DNA from: Dugong dugon
Taxonomy: Eukaryota; Chordata; Mammalia; Sirenia; Dugongidae
NCBI GenBank assembly: GCA_030035585.1
Contig: CM057462.1
Span: 140,208,734-140,272,733 of the forward strand
Reading direction: 5' to 3'
DNA length: 64,000 nucleotides
In this document: piece by piece, positions 10,694-21,252 of the stretch
Layout of the letters: the number at the start of each line of letters is the position of its first letter
Position numbering within the stretch: position 1 is the stretch's first letter
Made by a program: the position numbers and the translations under genes
Notes under the pieces: generated by a model
What the model saw: only the letters and a program-made list of their open reading frames with translations
Databases searched by the model: none
Told to the model about the DNA's origin: nothing

Positions 10694-13600
10694 TTACAAT
10701 AGAGGTCTCATACAATATTTGTCCTTTTGTGATTGACTTATTTCACTCAGCATGATGTCCTCCAGTTTCATCCATGTTATGAGATGGTTCACCGATTCAT
10801 TGTTCTTTCTCGTTGCATAGTACTCCATTGTGTGTATGTACCATAGTTTGTGTATCCATTCATCTGTTGATGGACATCGAGGTTGTTTCCATCGTTTTGC
10901 TATTGTGAATAATGCTGCCATGAACATAGGTGTGCATATGTCTATTCGAGTGATGACTCTTATTTCTCTAGGATATATTCCTAGGAGTGGGATTGCTGGA
11001 TCGAATGGTACGTCTATTTCTAGCTTTCTGAGGAAACGCCATATCCTTTTCCAAAATGGCTGTATCATTTTGCATTCCCACCAGCAGTGTATAAGAGTTC
11101 CCGTCTCCCCGCAGCCCCTCCAACATTTGTTATTTCCAGTGTTTTTGATTCGTGCCAGTAATGCCGGGGTGAGATGGTATCTCATTGTGGTTTTAATTTG
11201 CATTTCTCTAATGGCTAGTGATCGCGAGCATTTCCTCATGTGTCTGTTGGCCATTTGAATGTCTTCCTTGGTGAAGTGTCTGTTCATTTCCTTTGCCCAT
11301 TTTTTGATAGGATTGGTTGTCTTTTTGTTGTAGAGGTGTTGGATTTTCTTGTAGATTATGGAGATTAGACCTTTGTCTGACTTGTACTGTCCAAAAATTT
11401 TTTCCCAGTCTGTAGGTTCTCTTTTAACTCTTTTGGAGAAATCTTTTGAAGAGCATAGAAGTTTGATTTTTAGAAGATCCCAATTATCTAGTTTATCTGT
11501 TGGGTTTTTTGTGTTGATGTTTATGGTTTGTATCCTGTTAATGCCATGTATTAAGGCCTGAAGTGTTGGTCCTATTTTTTCTTCTATGGATTTTATAGTT
11601 TGAGGCTTTATATTCAGGTCTTTGATCCATTTTGAAGTAGTTTTTGTATATGGTGTGAGGTATGGGTCCTGTTTCATTTTTCTACAAATGGATATCCAGT
11701 TTTGCCAGCACCATTTGTTAAAAAGACTGTCTTTTCCCCATTTGATGTATTTTGGGCCCTTGTCAAAAATCAGGTGACCGTAGGTGGATGGATTTACATC
11801 TGAGTTCTCAATTCTGTTCCATTGGTCAATGTCTCTGTTGTTGTACCAATACCAGGCTGTTTTGAGTACTGTAGCTGTATAGTAGGTTCTCAAGTCAGGT
11901 AGTGTGAGTCCTCCAACTTTATTCTTCTTCTTCAGTAGTGCTTTACTTATTCGAGGTTTCTTCCCTTTCCATATAAAGTTAATAATTAGTTTTTCCATCT
12001 CTTTGAAGAATATTGTTGGTATTTGTATCGGAATTGCATTGTATTTGTAGATTGCTTTAGGTAGAATTGCCATTTTCACAATGTTGAGTCTGCCTATCCA
12101 TGAGCATGGTATGTTTTTCCATTTATGTAGATCCCTTTGGGTTTCATGCAGCAGTGTTTTGTAGTTTTCTTTGTGTAGGTCTTTTATATTCCTGGTCAGA
12201 TTTATTCCTAAGTATTTTATCGTTTTAGGGGCTATTGAAAATGGTATTGATTTCCTGATCTCCTTTTCATCGTTCTCTTTACCGGTGTATAGGAATCCAA
12301 CTGATTTTTGAATGTTTATCTTGTATCCTGCTACTCTGCTGAATCTTTCTATTACTTCCAGTAAATTTCTCGTGGAGTCTTTAGGGTTTTCTATGTATAG
12401 TATCATATCATCTGCAAACAGGGAGAGTTTAACTTCTTCATTACCAATTTGGATGCCCTTTATTTCTTTCTCTTGCCTTACTGCTCTAGCTAGAACTTCC
12501 AGCACAATGTTAAATAGGAGTGGTGATAAAGGGCATCCTTGTCTTGTTCCTGTTTTCAGGGGGAATGTTTTCAGCCTTTCTCCATTAAGAATGATGTTGG
12601 CTGTTTGTTTTGCATAGATGCCCTTTATTATGTTGAGAAATTTCCCTTCTATACCTATTTTATTGAGAGCTTTTATCAGGAATGGGTGTTGGACTTTGTC
12701 AAATGCCTTTTCTGCATCAATTGAGATAATCATGTGATTTTTTTCTTTCCTTTTATTTATGTGGTGGATTACGTTGATGGATTTTCTAATGTTAAACCAT
12801 CCTTGCATACCTGGTATGAATCCTACTTGGTCGTGGTGTATTATTTTTTTGATATGATACTGAATTCTATTGGCTAGAATTTTGTTCAGAATTTTTGCAT
12901 CTATATTCATGAGAGATATTGGTCTGTAATTTTCTTTTTTTGTGATGTCTTTGCCTGGTTTTGGTATCAGCGTTATGCTGGCTTCATAGAATGAATTTGG
13001 AAGTGTTGCTTCCTCTTCTATGCTCTGAAATAACTTGAGTAGAACTGGTACGAGCTCTTCTGTAAATGTTTTGTAGAATTTTCCAGTGAAGCCATCTGGG
13101 CCAGGGCTTTTTTTGGTTGGGAGTTTTTTTATTACCTTTTCAATCTCTTCTCTTGTTATGGGTCTGTTCAGATTTTCAATATCACTTTGTTGTAGTTTGG
13201 GTAGGCCGTATGTTTCTAGAAATTTATCCATTTCCTCTAGGTTTTCAAATTTGTTGGAATATAGTTTTTCATAATATTCTGTTATACTCCTTTTTATTTC
13301 AGTTGGGTCTGTTGTAATGTCCCCCATTTCATTTCTTATTTGGGTTATTTGTGCCCTCTGCTGTTTTTCTTTTGTCAGTCTGGCCAGTGGTTTGTCGATT
13401 TTGTTGATTCTTTCAAAGAACCAACTTTTGGTTTTGTTGATTCTTTCTATTGTTTTTCTGTTCTCTATTTCATTGATTTCTGCTCTGATCTTTACTATTT
13501 CCTTTCTTCCCGTGGTTGTAGGCTTTTTTTGTTGTTCTCTTTCTATTTGTTTGAGTTCTGTAGTTAATGTTTTGATTTTGTCCCTTTCTTCTTTTTTGAT

Positions 13601-14515
13601 ATGTGCATCTATTGCTATAAATTGTCCTCTGAGGACTGCCTTTGCTGTGTCCCAAAGGTTTTGGTATGATGTGTTTTCATTTTCATTTGATTCTAGGAAT
13701 TTTTTAATTCCATCTCTGATTTCTTCTATTACCCATTGATGTGTAAGCAGATTATTATTCAGTTTCCATGTGTTTGATTATTTTTCCTTGCTCTTTCTAG
13801 TGTTAATTTCTACCTTGATGGCATTGTGGTCAGAGAAGATACTGTGAATTATCTCAGCATTTTGGATCTTGTTGAGGATTGCTCTGTGGCCTAAGATGTG
13901 GTCTATTCTGGAGAACATTCCATGTGCATTGGAAAAGAATGTGTACTTTGCAGCGGTTGGATGGATTGTTCTATATATGTCTATGAGGTCCAGTTGGCTG
14001 ATTGTGTCCTTTAGGTCTTCTGTATCTTTGCTGAATTTCTTTTTAGTTGTTCTGTCCTTTACTGAGAGTGGTGTGTTGAAGTCTCCTACTATTATTGTGG
14101 AACTGTCAATTTCTCTTTTCAGTGCTGTTAGAGTTTTTTTTATGTATTTTGGAGCCCTGTCATTGGGTGCATAGATATTTATTATGGTTATGTCTTCATG
14201 ATGGATCATCCCCTTAATCATTATATAGTGTCCTTCTTTGTCTTTTATGGTAGATTTTGTTTTAAAGTCTATTTTATCTGAGATTAGAATTGCCACTCCT
14301 GCTCTTTTTTGGTAGTTGTTAGCTTGATATATTTTTTTCCAACCTTTGATTTTTAATAAATTCACATCTTTGTTTCTAAGATGTGTCTCTTGTAGACAGC
14401 AAATAGATGGATCCTGTTTTCTTATCCATTCTGCCACTCTCCGTCGCTTTATGGGTGCATTGAGTCCATTTACGTTCAGTGTAATTATTGATAGATGTGA
14501 ATTTGTTGCTGTCAT
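10694..14515 (-). pseudogene. L1 ORF2p (endonuclease-reverse transcriptase), one premature stop
   Basis: A frame of 1274 codons including the terminal stop, the usual L1 ORF2 length. Codons 1-245 encode the APE-type endonuclease with N14, E43, D145, N147, T192, D205, S228, D229 and H230 all present at the positions known for human ORF2p. Codon 246 is TAA (13780-13778). I translated 13777-13328 and found the same frame fully open, entering the 877-residue piece that starts MGDITTD at codon 397. The reverse transcriptase catalytic FADD falls at about 700-703, as in human L1, and a C-terminal Cys/His knuckle (CWRGCG...HCWWEC) follows. No frameshift is seen. As it stands, translation would stop after the endonuclease. 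Confidence 0.93.
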
Positions 14516-14703
14516 TTTGTAGTGCTTTTTTTTGTGATGCTGAAGTTTTCTTTGTTCTTCTTACTCTCTTGTGCTGAGTTCCTTTTGTTTGTGGATTTTG
14601 TGTTCATTTCTTTTGTTTTTGTAGGCTTTGGTTTTGTTGAGACTTTATGTTTTTCGTCTTTATTTTTATGAGTTGGTTTGTTAACTTTTTTTGTGGTTAC
14701 CAT
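14512..14703 (-). other. Lysine-rich 63-codon ORF between L1 ORF1 and ORF2
   Basis: The L1 spacer between ORF1 and ORF2 is 470 bp, against about 63 bp in human L1. It holds a frame starting MVTTKKVNKPTHKNK whose TGA overlaps the ORF2 start as ATGA, a layout that could permit termination-reinitiation. In the related copies at 23300 and 33380 the aligned start codon is AAG, and the 23 kb copy also meets an early stop, so conservation in this window argues against a protein function. Confidence 0.3.
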
Positions 14704-14985
14704 GAATTTTACCCTTATCTTTATAATTTTGAAGCAGTCTACCGTTACTTGGTATCGCCTTGCCTTCTTCTCCTTTAGAAGGTTCTATACCTATGCCGTT
14801 TGTTCCCTCTTTCATTGTTTTGATGTTGTTGTCATCCTTTGATTGATTTCTCTGATTCCCTGTTGTATATCTTTTGTTTTTGGAAAGTCGTCTGTAGTTC
14901 AGTTCCTAGAATTGTATCTGGTTCATGTTAACCTGCATCCTACGTCCTAGGTCCTGCCTGAGGGCTTAAGCTGTTTGTCCTCAGA

Positions 14986-15996
14986 TCAAAGAACTCCCTT
15001 TAATAATTCTTGTAAGTTTGGTTTGACTTTTGCATATTCCTTTAGTTTCTGTTTATCTGGAAATGACCTAATTTCACCATCAAATCTGAATGAGAGTTTT
15101 GCAGGATATATTATTCTTGGCTGACAATTTTTTTCTTTCAAGATTTTATATATGTCATCCCATTGCCTTCTTGCCTGCATGGTTTCTGCTGAATAATCTG
15201 AGCTTAGTCTTATTGTTTCTCCTCTGTATGTGACTTCTTGTTTTTCATGAGCTGCTCTCAGGATTCTTTGTTTGTCTTTAGTTTTAGCGAGTGTGAATAT
15301 GATATGTCTTGGTGATTTTCTTTTGGGGTCTCTTCTATATGGGGTTCGTTGAGCTTCTTGGATGACCAGCTTTTCATCTTTCATGATATTGGGAAAGTTT
15401 TCTGTCAGCAGTTCCTCAATGATCCTCTCTGTGTTTTCTGTTTTCTCCTCCTGTTCTGGTATGCCAATCACTCGTAAGTTTTTGCTTTTAATTGTGTCCC
15501 ACATAACTCTCAGGGTCTCTTCATTTTTCTTTGTTCTTTTTTCTGAGTTTTCCTGAAACAGAGTTGTATCCAAGTGTTTGTCTTCAGTTCCACTGATCCT
15601 GTCTTCCATGGTTTCAAATCTACTTCTCAGCCCTTCTATGACACCGTCCATTTCTGAAATCTTGTTGTTTATCTTTTGGATTTCTAATTGTTGTTTTTGT
15701 ATAATTTCGAGTTGTGAATTTATTTTGGCATTTTGTTCTTGCATCATCTTCCTGAATTCTTCCAATTTTTTGTCTGTATTTTCCATAAATTTGTCTATTT
15801 TTTCCTCATGTTTGTCAGCTTTTTGCCTCAGTTCTTGGAAAATTCCGAGTATTAGTGATTTGAGTTCCGTATCAGGTACTTCTAGTGCATTTTCTTCCAC
15901 AGGAGAGTTATCTGGTGCTTTAATTTGGACGCCTATTGGAGCCATCTTGTCTTGTTTTTGTAAATGTTTTGATATTGTTTGCTGTTTTCGGGGCAT
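14986..15996 (-). CDS. L1 ORF1p, RNA-binding trimeric chaperone
   Basis: An intact 336-codon frame (human ORF1p is 338 aa). Starts MPRKQQTISKHLQKQ. Residues about 43-165 are heptad-rich and Glu/Lys-rich, the coiled coil that trimerises ORF1p. About 173-245 is the RRM (NLRVIGIPE, RIIEELL), and about 255-325 the C-terminal domain (RLSSDYSAETMQARRQW, YPAKLSF). In the family, ORF1p coats L1 RNA with ORF2p to form the retrotransposition particle. No stop or frameshift is seen. It lies directly downstream of the 565-bp 5' UTR. Whether it is expressed cannot be told from sequence. Confidence 0.93.
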   Translation of the reverse strand: MPRKQQTISKHLQKQDKMAPIGVQIKAPDNSPVEENALEVPDTELKSLILGIFQELRQKADKHEEKIDKFMENTDKKLEEFRKMMQEQNAKINSQLEIIQKQQLEIQKINNKISEMDGVIEGLRSRFETMEDRISGTEDKHLDTTLFQENSEKRTKKNEETLRVMWDTIKSKNLRVIGIPEQEEKTENTERIIEELLTENFPNIMKDEKLVIQEAQRTPYRRDPKRKSPRHIIFTLAKTKDKQRILRAAHEKQEVTYRGETIRLSSDYSAETMQARRQWDDIYKILKEKNCQPRIIYPAKLSFRFDGEIRSFPDKQKLKEYAKVKPNLQELLKGVL

Positions 15997-16561
15997 TCAG
16001 TAGATATTTCTCTCGTTTATTGATTGTAGATTTTTTTTTTTTCGTTCTTGTGGTACAGCTGGGCAGATCTAGTTGAGGAGGAGCCACTGGGATGGGTTGC
16101 TTGTGGCACTCACCGCAGCCACCAGGACGGTTGGTAGTCAGTGCTGGGCAGGTTCCAATAGGGCGTGCCTGCTCCGCTTGGTGATGTGATGTCTAGTGCA
16201 CGGTGCAGGTAGGTAGGGTGCAGCGGGAAGATGGTTATGTGTGAAGCTAAGCGGTCGTTCTGTCTCTGACCAGATGCTCTGCAAGGTTGCTCTCCCGTTT
16301 GCTGGTCTCCGATAGGAATCCGAGATGGTGGATCCGCGCTGCGTTAGCTGGTAAGGAATCTCTGCCTGAGTCTCTCCTCGCTCTCCGTTCTCTTTTAGTA
16401 TTCTCACTCCGTTTGGTGTTTGGCTGCGTTCTTTATCTCTTCATTTGGTGTTCTAGGGTTTCAGGATTGTTGATTCTCTGTTAGGCTTAGTTTTTCGGAT
16501 CTTTGCTGTGGAGGGACGGCGTGGTGTTTCTGCCTAGAGCGCCATCTTGCCCCCGACCTCC
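15997..16561 (-). promoter_or_regulatory. L1 5' UTR (internal promoter region)
   Basis: 565 bp between the ORF1 start and the canonical L1 5' end (minus strand ggaggtcgggggcaagatgg). It is GC-richer than its surroundings. It is short compared with the roughly 1.5-kb 5' UTRs of the copies at 24600-26083 and 34650-35880, because it lacks their purine-rich and repeated blocks. The two ends of the UTR align among all copies, so the middle has been gained or lost between subfamilies. Confidence 0.75.
16539..16549 (-). promoter_or_regulatory. Probable YY1 site at L1 5' end
   Basis: Minus strand caagatggcgc, beginning about 12 nt into the L1. Human L1 carries a YY1 site (CAAGATGGCCG) at nearly the same place, where it fixes the transcription start. 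The match here is visible; binding is inferred. Confidence 0.6.
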
Positions 16562-16743
16562 AAAAACCGTTGAGTTTATTCTCTTTATTATTGCCGTTGA
16601 GTTTATTCCAACTCATCATCGTGACCCTATAGGGCAGAATAGAACTGCCCCATACAGTTTTCAAGGAGCGCTTGGTGGATTTGAACTGCCGACCTTTTGG
16701 TTAGCAGCTGTAGTACTTAACTACTACACCACCAAGGTTTCCC
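16562..16743 (-). mobile_element. AfroSINE fused upstream of L1
   Basis: On the minus strand it starts gggaaaccttggtgg, with an A-box-like 'ggtgtagtagttaagt' and a B box 'agttcaaatcc', then the conserved body 'ggggcagttctattctgccctatagggtc' and tail 'gagttggaataaactcaacgg'. The tail contains the block 'aataaactcaacgg' twice. It abuts the L1 5' end on one side and the TSD on the other. One extra G precedes the usual ggaaacc start. Confidence 0.9.
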
Positions 16744-16762
16744 TGACCTGCTATATTTATTT
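16744..16762. repeat. TSD of full-length L1, right copy
   Basis: tgacctgctatatttattt, identical to 9178-9196. It overlaps the older 13-bp TSD of the adjoining L1 fragment. Confidence 0.92.
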
Positions 16763-16765
16763 TTA

Positions 16766-17031
16766 TTTATTTGTTCTTTCAATTGTACTTTAGATGAAGG
16801 TTTACAGAAGAAAGTTTCTCACTGAACAGTTAGTACACATATTATTTGATGACAATGGTTAACAACACCACGACATGTCAACACTCTCCCTTCTCGACCT
16901 TGGGTTCACTACTACCAGCTTTCTTGTCCCCTCCTGCCTTCTAGACCTTGTCCCTGGACTGTTGTACCCCATTAGTCTCGTTTTGTTTTATGAGGCTGTC
17001 TAATCTTTGGCTGAAGGGTGAACCTCGGGAC
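16766..17031 (-). mobile_element. 5'-truncated L1 3' UTR fragment
   Basis: The plus strand 'caattgtactttagatgaaggtttacag' and following text match the terminal 3' UTR module seen at 21535 and 31588. Flanked by atatttattttta at 16753-16765 and 17032-17044 (13 bp), its own TSD. It was present before the full-length L1 inserted beside it. Confidence 0.75.
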
Positions 17032-17044
17032 ATATTTATTTTTA

Positions 17045-17860
17045 AATACAAAGTTTCGTAACATATAAAATCTGCCAGGAGATGAGAAAAAGGCAACAAG
17101 AGGAGAAACAATCAGCACTATAGTCATTCAAGGCCGGCACAAACACTCACGCAGTTTGTGAACTGCAACGGGTTAGGTAGGAACAAAAAATCAGCCTGTA
17201 TTCTGTTGGCCAAAATATGTACTCAAGTCTGGGACCACCTGAAAAAGACATATTTTCCAATTAACAGAATGTGTTGGAAGTTCTAGCTGCATCCCTGTAG
17301 TTGCTGATCAAAGTCATCTGAACAATAATTATAAAACAAATCTAAACCAGTATCAAGACATATAACCCTGAAACATATGGAATTGTATTGCTAGTCCTCA
17401 AATTTCCTGCCCACGCTGAATTGGATTAGGGAAATAGTGCAAAGATATGTCCTAAAGTGATGAAACACAAGAAGGGGTAACAACGTATTTTGAGGACACA
17501 TACAGGAAGTGAAGCTGCTGCCTGCCCTCTTTTATTTCCTCCACTCTATTCTTCAGCAAAGAGATGACCAAAGTAGTACTTTCTCCGTTTGAAAGTATAG
17601 TACAAACACAAAGAAAACATCATAGGACATGTACATAGATTATATAAAAAAGAGTTAGGTAAGAATAAATAGTAAAAAGTAGAAAAGGACACATATCGAA
17701 ACAATTGCTTATATCTAACCAGAAACTGAAAGGAATTTCAGGCAAGTTATTCTTACTATCAGTTAAGGTGTTTATGCATTACAGCTGAACCTTTACTTCT
17801 ATGTCAATACATTCTCTCTTGGTTTAAGCCACTTGAATTTGCCTTATGTATCATTGAAAC
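17045..17860. other. Unassigned sequence
   Basis: About 0.8 kb with no recognised gene or repeat. It may be the 5' part of the ERV whose pol begins near 19035, but I see no gag or LTR features to prove that. Confidence 0.4.
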
Positions 17861-18060
17861 AAGGAGCCCTGGTGGCACAATGTTTAAGTGTTCAGATGAT
17901 AAATGGAAAGGTCGGTGGTTTGAACCCACCAGCTGCTCCACAGAAGAAAGATGCAGCAGTCTGCTCCCATAAACATTACAGCATTGGAAACCCTATGGGG
18001 CAGTTCTACTGTGTCCTATAGGATCACTATGAGTTGGAATTGACTCCACGGCAGAGTTTT
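17861..18060 (+). mobile_element. AfroSINE (longer variant)
   Basis: Starts ggagccctggtggcacaatg and continues with a B-box-like 'ggtttgaaccc'. It then has the extra middle block 'gctgctccacagaagaaagatg...cagtctgctccc' absent from the other copies, followed by 'ggaaaccctatggggcagttc' and 'gagttggaattgactccacggca'. Flanking atcattgaaac (17850-17860) and atcactgaaac (18061-18071) form a TSD with one mismatch. Confidence 0.88.
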
Positions 18061-19034
18061 ATCACTGAAACCACACACATCTTAACTGTTAAAATCAGTT
18101 AAATCAGACATATTTTGATATTAGTGCTTTTTATTTAATTTTACTATAGGTTTAAAGTGTATTTTTTTCATAAAAATAAAAATAAATATAGTTGACTAAC
18201 TGCCATTTTAAGATGTCACATCACATAAGATGAATTCCAATTTCTGGAATCTTAAAATGTAAGAACTTGTGTGTCCTAAAATCAATCAAGTAGACAAATA
18301 GGATATACGGCAAATGGTTGTCACATATTATGTAACTAAATCATAGCAGCATTGAAAAAAATCTATTATTACCCTTATTTAACAGGAAAGAATATTTCTC
18401 CAAGCTTACATAGCTCAGAAACAGTATATGTGATCAATAACCACTTGGAGAATTAATGATTCCATGAGTTGTGGAGAACATTTTGTGCATCCTTCACCTC
18501 AACAAACTAAGTAAGATACTTGGGTAGTAATGCTAAGAGGAAAAGAGAGCCAGGAGATGGCCAAAATAATGTAGGCAATTAGGTTCCTTTTGAAATATAC
18601 AAACACCAAAGGAGATAGTTAAGCTTTACTTATAAACTACTGTAGTCAGTACTAATATAAACCAGAGCAGATACTTTCAAGAATACAAATATAAAACAGT
18701 AAACCAGATGTGGAAGTTCTATCTAGGGAAAACACAGAGAAAAATCTGGGAAAAAAGAGGAATATAGAAAATTCAGGGCAGTTACTATTGTGAAAATAAA
18801 GGAATGCTTATATAGTTGGCACCAGTGGGTAGCCTAAAGTATGTAGAGGTATTTGGTTTGGCCAATTTTTTTGCTAAACCAATGGTTAAAGAACTAGATC
18901 ATGTCTGTTTCCCATCAGGATTAGAAAGATGCAAAAGACCTTCACACTTACGGTGATAATAAAGCAAAGCTGATTAAATAAAAATCACATATTTATATGG
19001 GGAAAGGAAAACACCTAGACATTTTAAGGGCTAT
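18061..19034. other. Unassigned sequence upstream of ERV-A pol
   Basis: No recognisable gene. By position it could contain decayed ERV-A gag, but no capsid or zinc-knuckle motif can be read. Confidence 0.4.
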
Positions 19035-21047
19035 TTTACACAGGATCTGAGCTGACATTGATATCTGAATACCTGAAGCATATAGTCCCTCAGTTTGGAG
19101 CAGGGGCATATGGAGATAGGGGTATAAATTGATACCTGTCTAAAGTTCTTTTTATAGTGGGTCCTCTACTTCCACAAAACTACCTGGCTATTATTTTCCT
19201 GCTCACTGAGTACGTAGTTGGGAGTTACATAATTGGCTCTTTGAATAACCCTTACATAGGGTCCTTGACCTATGTGGTCAGCCACCTCTTCAGGCTAAAC
19301 TTAAGCATCTGAATCTACCATCCCTTACCCCTAGCCAAAAAGGTAAACCAAAGATAATATCTTATTCCAGGGAAGATGTAGAGATCTGTGCCATGATTAA
19401 AGAGATAAATATAGGGGATAGTCCATATTATCTTCAATATATTCATTTAATTTACTAGTCTGACTCCTGCAGAAACTGGGTAGATCTTGGAGAATGCATA
19501 TAAACTACTACAAGCTCAACCAAAAAAAAAAATAATACCCATTGTAGCCATGCCAGATGTTGTATCATTTTCCTAGAACTAATTAATAAAGTCTCCAGAT
19601 AGTAACCACCTCTTGCCTGCCTTTTATCTCCTATCCCGTCAAAATGATGTCCAAAGATAGCTGAAGTGTCTAGTAATACTGTAGAACATCACATTGATCT
19701 ATTACATCAATGACATCATGCTAACTAGGAAGGGCAAGAAAGAGGTAGCTAGGACACTGGAGACCATAATAAGAAATATTCACACCAGAGAATGGAAGAT
19801 AAACCCTACAATATTCAGAAAGTTCCCACTTCATTAATGATTTTAGAGGTCCAGTGGTCAGGAGTATGCCAAGAAATTCCCATCCAAAGTAAAATGCTGC
19901 ATATTGCATCCCCTGCTATAAAGAAGGATGTGCAATGCTTAGTAGACCTCTTCATGTTCTGGAGGCAACACATTCCACATCTAGAAACACTATTCCTTTT
20001 GATACACTGGGTGACACAGAGGACGACATCTTAGAGTGATTACTGGAGAAGGAAAGAGCTCTGCAATAGGACCAGGCTGCAATGTAAGCAGCTCTGCCAC
20101 TTTGTTCAAACTATCCAGCTAAACTGGATAAAAGAAAGTCGAGCTTGGTTTATTGATGGGTAAACTCAGGCTATGGGTGCAAGCCATAGATATAGAGTCA
20201 CTAGATTACCATCACACTCAAGGATGGCCTTTGAAGACAGCAGCCAAAGAAAATCTTCCAAATGGGTGGAGCAATGTGTGGTGTACCTGGTCATTGACTT
20301 TGTATGAAAGGAGACATGGATCAAAGTAAAAAATGTACAGTTTCCTGGAAGGAACTGATGGCCTAGCCAGCTGATTAGAGACGTGAAAGGAAAAGGACTG
20401 AAAGACTAAAGAAAGTATTTATGAGATAAAGCATGTGGAAGGACATATGAGGGTGGCACAAAGTGTGAAGATTTTTGAATCACATATAAATGTCTACCAT
20501 AAAGCATGCATCATGGAAGAGGCATTTTACAACCAAGTAGAGAAATTCTCTCAGCCAGTTGACATGAGCCTTCATCTGTCATTGTCTAGCCCACCACATG
20601 CATTCTAGGCATGTGAGTGAAGCAGTCATGGTGGAAGAATACGATGTGTGACTCCTACTTTCAAAGGCTGATCTAACTACTCCTGTCTCTGAATGTCCAA
20701 AGTGTCAGAAAGACACCAAGGCTGAGTTCCTCCCTATATGACTTTTTTTTGGGGGGTGGAGGGGGAAGTAAAGAGGTCAACTGTCCACTTGCTTAAAACT
20801 TGACTAAACTGGACCCCTTCCATTCTGAAAAGGTCAATGGTTCATTCTCATCAGGGTACACAATTATTCCAAGAATTGTTTTGCCTTGCCTGTCTGCAGA
20901 GCCTCAAGTAGAATCACTATCCAGAAGCTTAGAGAATGCTTTGCTCACAGGTATGGAATTCCACACTATGAAGCATCTGCGTATGGGATCCACTTCATAG
21001 TTCTCATCTGGTACTGTGAAGCAGAGCATCAAGAAACAGATAGCCAG
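19035..21047 (+). pseudogene. ERV-A pol, 5' part: protease to integrase, decayed
   Basis: Read across several frames, the plus strand gives a class I-like retroviral pol in order. A protease-type start (GSELTLI) is near 19045. Reverse transcriptase has its catalytic box changed to YINDIMLT near 19697. The RT-connection segment 19792-20034 contains MFWRQHIPHLE. RNase H (WFIDG) is near 20140, and an integrase zinc-finger piece (SECPKCQK) near 20690. Integrase core text (RYGIPHYEASAYG) runs 20950-20985. Stops, frameshifts and an RT deletion make it dead. It breaks off at 21047, where another element is inserted, and resumes at 41877. Confidence 0.82.
21031..21047. repeat. TSD of ERV-B retrocopy, left copy
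   Basis: aagaaacagatagccag, identical to 41877-41893 (17 bp). The length is typical of L1-mediated insertion and far above the 4-6 bp made by retroviral integrase. Confidence 0.9.
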
Positions 21048-21220
21048 GGACTCAGGTAGACATGGTTGTGGCAGCATGCTTGTCCATTTTCCCATTCTTG
21101 CCGATTCTGTAATATTCTTTGGATTCTGGCAGACATTGCTCTGACCGCATGGTTGTCCAATTTCCTACTTTGCCTTTATTAATATATGCCACATAAAACT
21201 TCCATTTTGCTTTACTAAAC
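21048..21220 (+). repeat. ERV-B 5' R region
   Basis: About 173 bp homologous to 41702-41867 (shared 'gtggcagcatgcttgtc', 'ttttcccattcttgcc', 'tttgctttactaaac'). After 21220 the copies part: here U5-like 'tttgtgatttttttt', there poly(A). Confidence 0.82.
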
Positions 21221-21252
21221 TTTGTGATTTTTTTTTACCCTACAGCAGTTAA

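Larger units (their letters stand above)
9197..16743 (-). mobile_element. Full-length L1 with AfroSINE fused to its 5' end
   Basis: One insertion bounded by a perfect 19-bp TSD. On the minus strand its order is AfroSINE (16743-16562), L1 5' UTR (16561-15997), ORF1 (15996-14986), a 470-bp spacer, ORF2 (14515-10694), and a 3' UTR of about 1.5 kb ending in an A-rich tail with AATAAA near 9214. ORF1 is intact and ORF2 has a single in-frame stop, so this is much the best preserved element in the window. The SINE lies between the canonical L1 5' end and the TSD with no TSD of its own, so both probably integrated together. Confidence 0.92.

Noticed and set aside
15578..16003. 141-codon plus-strand frame, and 13317-13739 (140 codons) and 10830-11258 (142 codons)
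   Set aside because: All are antisense to L1 ORF1 or ORF2. Their openness follows from the A-rich codon bias of the real frame.
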